Source: CAWGLW01 sp963823525 (lineage in GTDB: Bacteria > Pseudomonadota > Gammaproteobacteria > Steroidobacterales > Steroidobacteraceae). From it: a DNA stretch of 64,000 nucleotides. The position numbers and the translations under genes were made by a program. The stretch is taken from positions 1-64,000 of the forward strand of contig CAWGLW010000004.1 in NCBI GenBank assembly GCA_963823525.1, in the 5' to 3' direction. Shown one piece after another: positions 40,190 through 47,908 of this stretch (the first letter of the stretch is position 1; every line of letters starts with the position of its first letter). The notes under the pieces are model-generated. The model saw nothing but the letters and a program-made list of their open reading frames with translations. It searched no databases and was not told the DNA's origin.

Positions 40190-41833
40190 TTACTCAACGA
40201 TCCGTAGATGTCGAGAATACATCCGATTGAGTGGATTCAGTTCAAGACCTTGGACGCGCGGGCTAACCAGTTTGCGGGTTCGGACATGGAACAACGGGAT
40301 AAAGGCTGCATCTGCTAGCAGAATGCGCTCAGCTTCTTGAAGCAGCCGTTGCCGACCGAGTGGATCCAACTCGAGCTCGGCACTTCGGAGAAGTTGCTCG
40401 AAGTTCGAATTGGCGTACCCGAATACATTGACCGGATTGGATTCACGGAAGAGATCAAGAAACGTGCTCGCATCATTGTAATCGGCAACCCACCCCATCC
40501 GGATCAATTCCCATTGCTCAGGGTCGTGCTGAGTCTGCAGAAAGGCGCGAAATTCCTCGGAGACGATATCGACTTCAATCCCCAACGCTTCTTTCCACAT
40601 CGCCGCAACGGCGATCAGGGTGCTTCGAACGACCTCACTGTTGCCGTAGATGATTCGCAGTTTCAGCGGTGCGATTTGGCTTTTCCATGCTCTAGAGAAA
40701 TAGTCGCGGGCTAGAGCGCGACGGTCCGACGTGGACAATGCGCCCCATGGATAGGCTTGTAGTTGGTACTCAGCCGTGCCTGCGGGTACCAACCCAAATG
40801 CCGGTATCTGCGCATCCTTGAGGACTTGCCGCGCCAGTACATCGCGATCAATGGCGAGGCTGAGCGCGAGCCGCAGATCCAGATTGCCCGCGAAGGGTGG
40901 CCGCCGGAGGTTGAAACCAAGGAACAACGTGCTGAGGTTCGGGGCCATGCGCAGCTCGGATGGACGATCGCGACGAATCTCATCGAGATTGTTGACCGGC
41001 ACCGAGGCCGTGACATCGAGTTCTCCAGCACGGTAACGCATGTACTCAGAGGACTCCGAAGAAACCGGGTAATACTGGACACGCTCGATCTGCACGGACC
41101 GGCTGTTCCAGTAGTGCGGATTGCGCACTACCTCAATACGGGAGTTGGGCACCCAACTCACCAGCCGATAGGCGCCGTTGCCCACTACGCCCGCGCTTTC
41201 GGTGCCAAATGCGGCAGGCGCCGCCGGATGGCGTGGAAAAAATACGGGGTGGGTCAGAAGAGAAAGAAAATAGGCTACCGGCGACGACAGAGTAATCTCA
41301 AGCTCGCGCGGTCCGATCGCATTGACGGCCAGCTCGGCTGGGTCTGCCCTATCACCGAGAATTTGTTCAGCGTGGACGATGGGCCGCAGCATGTCCGCAG
41401 CCGGGGAGGCTGTCGCAGGATCAACGGCACGCCGAAAAGCCGTAACAAAGTGCCCCGCCTCGACGCTCGAGCCGTCTGACCAACGTGCATTTTCGCGCAG
41501 GGTGAACCGGTACGTCAGGCCGTCGTCCGATACGCTCCAACTGGCAGCGACGCCTGGAATGACCGCACCGTCGGGCGATTCGGATACGAGGCCTTCAAAA
41601 AGATCGCGCTGAATCTCGTACGAATAGTGATCGGCAGCCCGCTGGGGATCGAGCGAGCCAGGGTCACCGCCATTTCCACGACGTAACAGCGAAGTCTGGG
41701 CTCCGGCTTGAAAAGCTGCGGCCTCCTCCGGCGATTGGCGATCGCAACCGCCCAAGAAAAAAAAGAGTGCAAGCGCTAGGATGAACTGGAGGCGCAAGTC
41801 CAGCGACCTCAGGGCGCTAACCCAATCCGGCAA
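40190..41833 (-). CDS. ABC transporter substrate-binding lipoprotein, peptide/oligopeptide type (SBP_bac_5)
   Basis: A 547-residue periplasmic binding protein of the OppA/DppA family. The lipobox FFFLGGCDRQSP (cysteine at about residue 30) marks it as a lipoprotein. The family features are GDPGSLDPQRAADHYSYEIQ, DLFEGLVSESPDGAVIPGVA, ASWSVSDDGLTYRFTLRENA, WSDGSSVEAGHFVTAFRRAV, GNGAYRLVSWVPNSRIEVVR and NPHYWN, with a late ALSLAIDRDVLARQVLKDAQ. It is a full-length member, but no permease or ATPase genes are adjacent. It may be an orphan receptor that uses a transporter encoded elsewhere. Its start overlaps the 3' end of the GNAT gene by 25 bases. Confidence 0.92.
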   Translation of the reverse strand: MPDWVSALRSLDLRLQFILALALFFFLGGCDRQSPEEAAAFQAGAQTSLLRRGNGGDPGSLDPQRAADHYSYEIQRDLFEGLVSESPDGAVIPGVAASWSVSDDGLTYRFTLRENARWSDGSSVEAGHFVTAFRRAVDPATASPAADMLRPIVHAEQILGDRADPAELAVNAIGPRELEITLSSPVAYFLSLLTHPVFFPRHPAAPAAFGTESAGVVGNGAYRLVSWVPNSRIEVVRNPHYWNSRSVQIERVQYYPVSSESSEYMRYRAGELDVTASVPVNNLDEIRRDRPSELRMAPNLSTLFLGFNLRRPPFAGNLDLRLALSLAIDRDVLARQVLKDAQIPAFGLVPAGTAEYQLQAYPWGALSTSDRRALARDYFSRAWKSQIAPLKLRIIYGNSEVVRSTLIAVAAMWKEALGIEVDIVSEEFRAFLQTQHDPEQWELIRMGWVADYNDASTFLDLFRESNPVNVFGYANSNFEQLLRSAELELDPLGRQRLLQEAERILLADAAFIPLFHVRTRKLVSPRVQGLELNPLNRMYSRHLRIVE

Positions 41834-42390
41834 AACCGCTCAGCCGATAAGACGTACAAGTGTCCGTCGACTGGCGCCACCTTGTGCGTGAAAGCGCCCT
41901 CCAGCTGAAAGCCCAATTGCTTAAGGACGGCGATCGAAGGGAGATTCTCCGGATCCACGGACGCGACGACCTCATCCAAGGACAAGTGTTCGAAACACTG
42001 CTCAAGAAGCGCTTGGGATGCTTCGGAGGCGAAGCCTTTTCGCCAATGAGACCGCTGAAAAGCAAACAACAGCTCGATGCGCTCGAAACCCGGTAGCTGC
42101 TGAACCCCCGCCCAGCCGACCACCTCGCGTGTGGCGAGCAAACTCACGGCAAATGGCCCGTAACCTGAGGCATCGAACCGTTTGATCAATGCCGCGAGAT
42201 TCTTCCGCGACTCGGATCTATTAAGGGTCCCGTTCATGTATCGGCACGCCTGCGGATCACAATGAATGGCGTAGAGCGCGTCGGCGTCAGCCATTGAAAA
42301 AGCCCGGATTTCCAACCGTTTAGTCGCCAAGGGTAGCGGAAACCGCATCGCCGGCAGTGCCGAGGTGCGGGACGGGTCGATATCGCTCAT
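41809..42390 (-). CDS. GNAT family N-acetyltransferase, RimJ/RimL type
   Basis: A 193-residue acyl-CoA-dependent acetyltransferase. It matches RimJ/RimL/Acetyltransf_3 members: ATKRLEIRAFSMADADALYA, the MNGTLNRSESRKN segment, FAFQRSHWRKGFASEASQAL (the acetyl-CoA loop, Q/R-x-x-G-x-A/G-like) and VDPENLPSIAVLKQLGFQ. The ATG at 42390 has AAGGA eight bases upstream; an ATG nine bases further up is also possible. The substrate is unknown. It is coupled by overlap to the downstream binding-protein gene on the same strand. Confidence 0.85.
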   Translation of the reverse strand: MSDIDPSRTSALPAMRFPLPLATKRLEIRAFSMADADALYAIHCDPQACRYMNGTLNRSESRKNLAALIKRFDASGYGPFAVSLLATREVVGWAGVQQLPGFERIELLFAFQRSHWRKGFASEASQALLEQCFEHLSLDEVVASVDPENLPSIAVLKQLGFQLEGAFTHKVAPVDGHLYVLSAERFCRIGLAP

Positions 42391-42576
42391 CACGGCCATC
42401 CTTGGAGGTCGCTGTCGGTACATTCCATTCTGGATGAGTGCTGTCCGGACTCTCTGCCAGCTTGTTGCCTTTTAGCAACAGTTAATTAACGCAAACATAA
42501 CCATTCTGCCCGAACTTCTTAAATAATATGCAAATCTTGTGGAAATCGTGAATTGCTCATGGCATACACTTAACTT

Positions 42577-43470
42577 ATGATCGGCTCAGAAGCGATAAAA
42601 CATAATCTCCTGTCAGCAATGCGGGGGGTACTGCGGCCTCTGGTGAGGATCGCGCTAAAGAACGGAATCATGTACTCGGAATTTGCTCAGGAACTTAGAG
42701 GCGCTTTTATGGATGCGGGGCGCGAATTAGCGGTGCAGTCGGGGCGACCAGTCTCGGATACTCGCTTGCGCCTTATGACAGGGCTGTCCACCACCGACGT
42801 TCTGCGCGCTAAGCAGCACGTCGAAGAGATCGAACCGGGCTCCACAGGAACTGACGCTCACACATTGGCGGCTATGGTGCTTTCCACCTGGCATTCGGAT
42901 CCCGAGTACACGGCGCTCTATGGCCTACCGATCGAATTGCCGTTTGACGCGCCGGAAGGGAAAGTTTCGGTCACCGACCTCGTCAAACGAGTGGAGCCTT
43001 TCGGTGACGCCTCGCTAGCTATAGAAAGACTAATGGACGCCGAGTGCGTGAAAGAGGTCGCACCTAACCGGTACGCAGCGGTCTCGCGAGTGTATTTAGC
43101 GCCGCGAATGAGTGCGGCAGGCTTGGCGCATTTTGCGCAAGCTACGGGTCGATTTATCGGGACCATTGAAAGCAATATCAGTGGCGGCGGACGCGAGAAG
43201 CTTTTGGAAAGAGCAGTTTTTGCCGATCACGGTATTGACGCGAGTCGGCTAGGCGAGTTTTCGGAATTCGTTAAGAGACAGTGGGCGTTGTTCGCCGATC
43301 CAATTGATAACTGGCTTAACAGTGCGGAAATGGTTTCGGAGATCGACGAAGGTTCAACTGAAATCGTTGAGACGGGGGTTGGTGTTTATCACTACGTGGT
43401 AGTGCACCCGCAGCCGGACGAATGGAAGAGCAAAGAAGACGACACGCAAAGGGAGCGGTCAGGAAAATGA
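42577..43470 (+). CDS. DUF6502 family protein, copy 1
   Basis: A 297-residue cytoplasmic protein of the DUF6502 type. The N-half carries the family core LRPLVRIALKNGIMYSEFAQ, then a segment that looks like a helix-turn-helix (SDTRLRLMTGLSTTDVLRAK, about residues 60-80), which suggests DNA binding. The middle shares WHSDPEYTALYGLPIELPFD with copy 2. There is no signal peptide or membrane helix. The ATG at 42577 is preceded by TAACTT and no Shine-Dalgarno, so it may be leaderless or weakly translated. The stop overlaps the start of the repeat-protein gene (ATGA), so the two are co-translated. GC is clearly lower than in the core genes. Function is unknown. Confidence 0.75.
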   Translation: MIGSEAIKHNLLSAMRGVLRPLVRIALKNGIMYSEFAQELRGAFMDAGRELAVQSGRPVSDTRLRLMTGLSTTDVLRAKQHVEEIEPGSTGTDAHTLAAMVLSTWHSDPEYTALYGLPIELPFDAPEGKVSVTDLVKRVEPFGDASLAIERLMDAECVKEVAPNRYAAVSRVYLAPRMSAAGLAHFAQATGRFIGTIESNISGGGREKLLERAVFADHGIDASRLGEFSEFVKRQWALFADPIDNWLNSAEMVSEIDEGSTEIVETGVGVYHYVVVHPQPDEWKSKEDDTQRERSGK

Positions 43471-45026
43471 GCAATAGAAATACAGGCCACAAAGCGGCCG
43501 TCACCTGGTCGATTGTTCTCGCCGGTGCAACCGGTCTTGCCGCGCAGCCCGCGACGAGTGGTCAAGTTGGCACTGGAATTATTGCTAACGGTCAAGTCGG
43601 CAGCGGGATTATTTTCAACGGCCAGGTCGGTAGCGGCATAGCGGACCTGAAATCTCTCGCTCCGGATTTACTGCTGGTCGGGCCGATCGAATCAATCAAC
43701 GCGAAAGCGCGTACAGTTACGATTCTCGGCCAAGTGGTTCGTCTGCATGATATCGGCTCAATCGCACAGGCCGCAGTAAGCGGGTCAAGTGTTGCGGTCT
43801 TCGGCAAGGCCCGCAGAGACGGGAGCATCATTGCTCGGGCGATGATCGCAAGCGGAACGCGGTATGTAGACGGGTCCGACGAATTATATCTGAAGGGCGA
43901 GGTTCAATCGGTCAACGCGCTGCTTGGCACGGTTCGAATCGGCAAGCTCGATGTGGACTACAGCGGTGCGCTATACGACCTGGACGCCTCCTCCGTCGTC
44001 GTCGGATCAACCATTGAATTCATGGGAATACGGCCTACTCGCAGCGGCGCGCTGATCGCCTCGCGCGGGGTCGTCGACGGCCAGGTCGGCTCGGGTCTCG
44101 ATGGCCAGGTCGGTTCCGGGCTGAACGGCCAGGTCGGCTCAGGCCTCAATGGCCAGGTTGGTTCTGGACTGAACGGACAGGTTGGCTCAGGCCTCGATGG
44201 ACAGGTTGGTTCCGGACTGAACGGCCAGGTCGGCTCAGGCCTCGATGGACAGGTTGGTTCCGGACTGAACGGCCAGGTTGGTTCCGGACTGAACGGCCAG
44301 GTTGGTTCCGGGCTGAACGGACAGGTTGGCTCAGGCCTCGATGGACAGGTTGGTTCCGGGCTGAACGGCCAGGTTGGTTCCGGACTGAACGGCCAGGTTG
44401 GCTCAGGCCTCGATGGCCAGGTTGGTTCTGGACTGAACGGCCAGGTTGGTTCCGGGCTGAACGGACAGGTTGGCTCAGGCCTCGATGGACAGGTTGGTTC
44501 CGGACTGAACGGCCAGGTTGGTTCCGGGCTGAACGGACAGGTTGGCTCAGGCCTCGATGGCCAGGTTGGTTCTGGACTGAACGGACAGGTTGGCTCAGGC
44601 CTCGATGGACAGGTTGGTTCCGGACTGAACGGCCAGGTTGGTTCCGGGCTGAACGGCCAGGTTGGTTCCGGGCTGAACGGACAGGTTGGCTCAGGCCTCG
44701 ATGGCCAGGTTGGTTCCGGGCTGAACGGACAGGTTGGCTCAGGCCTCGATGGCCAGGTTGGTTCTGGACTGAACGGCCAGGTCGGCTCAGGCCTCGATGG
44801 ACAGGTTGGCTCAGGCCTCGATGGACAGGTTGGTTCCGGGCTGAACGGCCAGGTTGGTTCCGGGCTGAACGGCCAGGTTGGTTCCGGGCTGAACGGCCAG
44901 GTTGGCTCAGGCCTCGATGGACAGGTTGGTTCCGGACTGAACGGCCAGGTTGGTTCCGGACTGAACGGCCAGGTCGGCTCGGGTGTCGTTGATGGTCAAG
45001 TTGGCAGCGGCCTGACTGACAAATAG
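43467..45026 (+). CDS. Secreted DUF5666-like protein ending in 38 tandem GQVGSG octapeptides
   Basis: A 519-residue exported protein. A short signal peptide (HKAAVTWSIVLAGATGLAAQ) is followed by three imperfect units (SGQVGTGIIA, NGQVGSGIIF, NGQVGSGI; residues 31-58). Next is a beta-rich, DUF5666-like region (about 66-200) with LLLVGPIESINAKARTVTIL, SSVAVFGKARRDGSIIARAM and LYLKGEVQSVNALLGTVRIG. From residue 204 an 8-residue repeat (D or N, then GQVGSGL) runs 38 times without a gap. V, one more unit and TDK end the protein. It has no cysteine in the repeat and no anchor signal. The ATG at 43467 follows AGGAAA and overlaps the DUF6502 stop. I cannot assign a molecular function. A stalk, fibre, beta-solenoid or matrix component is plausible. 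Confidence 0.85.
   Translation: MSNRNTGHKAAVTWSIVLAGATGLAAQPATSGQVGTGIIANGQVGSGIIFNGQVGSGIADLKSLAPDLLLVGPIESINAKARTVTILGQVVRLHDIGSIAQAAVSGSSVAVFGKARRDGSIIARAMIASGTRYVDGSDELYLKGEVQSVNALLGTVRIGKLDVDYSGALYDLDASSVVVGSTIEFMGIRPTRSGALIASRGVVDGQVGSGLDGQVGSGLNGQVGSGLNGQVGSGLNGQVGSGLDGQVGSGLNGQVGSGLDGQVGSGLNGQVGSGLNGQVGSGLNGQVGSGLDGQVGSGLNGQVGSGLNGQVGSGLDGQVGSGLNGQVGSGLNGQVGSGLDGQVGSGLNGQVGSGLNGQVGSGLDGQVGSGLNGQVGSGLDGQVGSGLNGQVGSGLNGQVGSGLNGQVGSGLDGQVGSGLNGQVGSGLDGQVGSGLNGQVGSGLDGQVGSGLDGQVGSGLNGQVGSGLNGQVGSGLNGQVGSGLDGQVGSGLNGQVGSGLNGQVGSGVVDGQVGSGLTDK
44076..45014 (+). repeat. 24-bp tandem repeat, 38 contiguous units plus one after a valine codon
   Basis: Units of 24 bases encode (D/N)GQVGSGL without interruption from 44076 to 44987. 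A GTT codon and a last unit (44991-45014) follow. Two DNA types alternate: the serine codon TCC/TCT is followed by CTG-AAC (Asn next), whereas TCA is followed by CTC-GAT (Asp next). This linkage of synonymous codons to the next residue shows that whole modules were copied. Units 12 to 21 show three successive D-N-N triplets, a 72-bp higher-order repeat. Because the unit is a multiple of three, gain or loss of units would change length without breaking the frame. Confidence 0.97.
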
Positions 45027-45048
45027 TTACCTCAGACTAATCACTGAG

Positions 45049-45075
45049 AAGGGCGGCTTGGCCGCCCTTTTTCTT
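45049..45075 (+). terminator. Rho-independent terminator after the repeat-protein gene
   Basis: AAGGGCGGC and GCCGCCCTT pair around a TTG loop and are followed by TTTCTTTT. It lies 22 bases after the stop of the repeat-protein gene and before the convergent second DUF6502 gene. On the opposite strand no T-run follows the hairpin, so it mainly serves the plus strand. Confidence 0.88.
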
Positions 45076-45092
45076 TTAAGCAACTGCAAAGG

Positions 45093-45971
45093 CTAATTGT
45101 CTTCGTGCAACTTTTCTGTAACCCATTCCCCCGACACACTCTCCGCGGTTGGCCCTTCGTAGTAAAAAACACCGACTCCGACACGCAAGTTGCGCCCCTC
45201 CAAATCGACATTGATATCCGCGGATTCGTGATCGGCAAGCCAATCATTAACCGATTCAACAAATGCTATTGCTTGCGATCGCGACCATCTACGGAATATC
45301 GGTGCAACCGCAGCATCCAGATGGTCTGAAAATGCAAAGCGTTGAATGAAGCCCTCAGAAGAACGATTTGGATTGGCGTTATAGTCGATGCCCGCAGCCA
45401 ACGGGAAAAGCATTCCAGACAGTACTGTGATGGCTTTTTCGTCAAAATCCTGCGGCACAAAATAGCGCTTAACAGGCCTCAGCCTTCCATCGTCCAGTTC
45501 AATGATCGCACCGGCCCTCCTCAACTCTGCGCGTACGGCTCCGGGCGGAACGTCCCCAGCTTCGGCGCGGGCAAGGTCAACAAAACAAGGGCTTTCGCCT
45601 TCAACCGGCAAGTCCAATGGGCTCCCATCGTCTCTAAGATACTCTGGCAAGCTGTGCCATGCATGAAGGACTCTTGCCGGCGGTCCCGAGTGATCAAGAA
45701 TCGAATCCGCTCCAATGCTATTGGATATCCCGTCACCCAAGACAATACGACGGACTTCTTTGCGCGAAATTCCTGTACGGACGGAAACGCGAGAGGCATT
45801 GATACGTCGACCGTGATCATCTGTCTCATTAAATGCTTCGTGGATATATGCCTGCTTGGCGATCTCCGAGAATTGCCGATAAGTAATACCGTATCGCAAT
45901 AGCAAACGCGACAATGGCCTAAGGCAGGCATATAGCGAGCCCATGAGTCGCGACTGAACGTCAACACTCAC
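45093..45971 (-). CDS. DUF6502 family protein, copy 2
   Basis: A 292-residue homologue of copy 1. The cores align: LRPLSRLLLRYGITYRQFSE against LRPLVRIALKNGIMYSEFAQ, and INASRVSVRTGISRKEVRRI against the helix-turn-helix-like segment of copy 1. WHSLPEYLRDDGSPLDLPVE also matches WHSDPEYTALYGLPIELPFD, and GVGVFYYEG matches GVGVYHYVV. Identity looks low outside these parts, so the copies diverged long ago. The start is a GTG at 45971 without a strong Shine-Dalgarno. It faces the repeat-protein gene across a terminator. Base composition is AT-richer than the flanks. Function is unknown; a DNA-binding regulator is inferred. Confidence 0.75.
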   Translation of the reverse strand: MSVDVQSRLMGSLYACLRPLSRLLLRYGITYRQFSEIAKQAYIHEAFNETDDHGRRINASRVSVRTGISRKEVRRIVLGDGISNSIGADSILDHSGPPARVLHAWHSLPEYLRDDGSPLDLPVEGESPCFVDLARAEAGDVPPGAVRAELRRAGAIIELDDGRLRPVKRYFVPQDFDEKAITVLSGMLFPLAAGIDYNANPNRSSEGFIQRFAFSDHLDAAVAPIFRRWSRSQAIAFVESVNDWLADHESADINVDLEGRNLRVGVGVFYYEGPTAESVSGEWVTEKLHEDN

Positions 45972-46037
45972 TGAAGAGCACCCCTCCCACTGCGGTCAGA
46001 TCAAATAAATAGACAACAAAGCAGGCCAAAAACTGGC

Positions 46038-46592
46038 CTACGTAAAATTCCGAACAAAATTCCGCCGATAATGATCCAGTTCCCGGATCGAATCTTTCAC
46101 ATCCTCGAGCGCAATGTGTGCCGAGTTCTTCTTCACCCCGGCCAACACGTCCGGCGCCCAGCGTCTGGCCAGTTCCTTCAGGGTGCTGACGTCGAGGTTT
46201 CGGTAATGGAAAAAACTCTCGAGCTGCGGCATTTCGCGCGCCAGAAAACGGCGATCTTGACAGATACTGTTGCCGCACATGGGCGACGTACCTGCGTCAA
46301 CGTGACGGAGCAAAAATGAAAGCGTCTGCCCTTCCGCATCGGCAAGCGAAACGCCACTCTTGCGAATGCGCTCCAGCAGGCCCGACTCCCCGTGCGTCGA
46401 TTGATTCCACGCATCCATCTTTTCCAGCACCGATTCCGGCTGACGTATCGCGAGCACGGGACCCTCGGCGAGGATATTCAGCATTGCATCGGTGACGATC
46501 GTGGCAATCTCGATGATGCTGTCACGCTGTGGGTCCAGACCGGTCATTTCGAGGTCAATCCAGACCAGGTTCGTTGACCTGTCGATCTCCAA
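46038..46592 (-). CDS. orn: Oligoribonuclease
   Basis: A 3'-5' exoribonuclease that finishes RNA decay and clears pGpG from c-di-GMP turnover. The 184-residue DEDDh enzyme has LVWIDLEMTGLDPQRDSIIE with the first Asp/Glu pair, CGNSICQDRRFLAREMPQLE, and NSAHIALEDVKDSIRELDHY holding the catalytic His and last Asp. The length is typical. It is divergent from the Ste24-like protease with 83 bases between, and stands as the first core gene after the accessory segment. Confidence 0.96.
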   Translation of the reverse strand: MEIDRSTNLVWIDLEMTGLDPQRDSIIEIATIVTDAMLNILAEGPVLAIRQPESVLEKMDAWNQSTHGESGLLERIRKSGVSLADAEGQTLSFLLRHVDAGTSPMCGNSICQDRRFLAREMPQLESFFHYRNLDVSTLKELARRWAPDVLAGVKKNSAHIALEDVKDSIRELDHYRRNFVRNFT

Positions 46593-46675
46593 GACGGTAC
46601 ATCCTTCCCAGCGCGATTGTCCCGCATTCTATCAAAGGCTAAGCTGCCCACCGAAATTCAAGGGGTCACCATCGC

Positions 46676-47908
46676 GTGCTAACGGCTGTCTTCGTCTTTG
46701 CTGTAGTTCTTCACCTGATCGTCCAGCTCGGGCTGGCCCGGCGGCAGATCGCCCATGTATCGGCACTGAGCGACCGTGTGCCGGAGCGATTCGCCACCGT
46801 GATCAGCGCCGAGGAACACGCACAGGCTGCAAAGTATACGGCTGCGAAACAAAGACTTGGCATGGTCGAAGCGGTCTTTGAGGCCGCCGTGCTGCTGCTC
46901 CTGACGCTCGGCGGCGGCATTTCGGCGCTGGCGGCCTGGGTGTCCGGCTGGAGCAATTCAGGGATCCTGACGGGTACCGCGCTGGTTTTAGCGGTTTTCG
47001 TGGTTCTTTCCGTCGCTGCGCTCCCGTTCAACGTCTACCGGACATTTGTGCTGGAAGAACGCTTTGGTTTCAATCGCAGCACGCCCGCCGTATTTGTCAC
47101 GGATCTGCTGAAGTCCGCGCTGGTGGGCGGGCTGCTCGGTGGGGCGCTGGTCGCCGCAATCCTGTTCATCATGTCGGCGGCAGGCCAGGCCTGGTGGATC
47201 GTTGCCTGGGCCGTCTGGCTGGCCTTTTCGCTTCTGATTACCCTGGCATGGCCACGATTCATCGCACCGTTGTTCAATCGGTTCTGGCCACTGGATAACG
47301 CCGAACTTCGATCCCGGATCGACGCGCTGCTGGCGCGGTGCGATTTTCGTACGAAGTCGGTTTACATAATGGACGGGTCCCGCCGCTCGGCGCATGGCAA
47401 CGCCTATTTCACCGGATTGGGCCGGGAGAAGCGCATCGTCTTTTTCGACACGCTGCTCGCCACCCTGACCCCGGCGCAGATCGAGTCCGTGCTCGCGCAT
47501 GAACTCGCGCATTTCAAGCTGCGCCACATCCCGCAGCGACTGGTTTTGAGTGCGGTGCTCAGTTTCGCCGGATTCGCCCTGCTTGGCTGGCTCTCGCGGC
47601 AGCCGTGGTTCTATGCCTCACTCGGCGTCAGCGAGGCCAGCAATGCGACGGCGCTGCTGCTGTTTATCCTCGTCGTGCCCGTTTTCAGCTGGATTGTCTC
47701 GCCGGCCCTGTCAGCCTGGTCGCGACGTCATGAGTTCGAGGCTGATGCTTTCGCGGCGCAACACAGTAACGCGTCAGAGCTCGCCGATGCGCTGGTTGCG
47801 CTTTACAGGGACAACGCCAATACCTTGACGCCCGACCCGCTCTACTCCGCCTTTTACGACTCTCACCCGCCCCCGGCCGTCCGCATCGAACGACTCCTCG
47901 CCCGGTGA
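46676..47908 (+). CDS. M48 family membrane metallopeptidase (Ste24/CAAX-protease-like)
   Basis: A 410-residue membrane zinc protease of the Ste24 group. It has several membrane helices (for example about residues 60-85, 100-120 and 150-180), the DUF-like N-terminal region with VYRTFVLEERFGFNRSTPAV, and the zinc motif VLAHELAHFKLRHI. The distal ligand is in RRHEFEADAFAAQH. The GNAYFTGLGREKRIVFFDTL segment is diagnostic of the family. The start is a GTG at 46676. Bacterial members are thought to act in membrane-protein quality control, not in prenylation. The gene overlaps rsgA by GTGA, so protease and GTPase are coupled. Confidence 0.92.
   Translation: MLTAVFVFAVVLHLIVQLGLARRQIAHVSALSDRVPERFATVISAEEHAQAAKYTAAKQRLGMVEAVFEAAVLLLLTLGGGISALAAWVSGWSNSGILTGTALVLAVFVVLSVAALPFNVYRTFVLEERFGFNRSTPAVFVTDLLKSALVGGLLGGALVAAILFIMSAAGQAWWIVAWAVWLAFSLLITLAWPRFIAPLFNRFWPLDNAELRSRIDALLARCDFRTKSVYIMDGSRRSAHGNAYFTGLGREKRIVFFDTLLATLTPAQIESVLAHELAHFKLRHIPQRLVLSAVLSFAGFALLGWLSRQPWFYASLGVSEASNATALLLFILVVPVFSWIVSPALSAWSRRHEFEADAFAAQHSNASELADALVALYRDNANTLTPDPLYSAFYDSHPPPAVRIERLLAR

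Noticed and set aside
39879..40340. A 153-codon plus-strand frame as a small gene
   Set aside because: It overlaps the 3' end of the binding-protein gene antisense, has no ribosome site, and its composition is unlike a folded protein.
44076..45014. CRISPR array
   Set aside because: The repeats are head-to-tail 24-mers without spacers and encode a continuous protein repeat.
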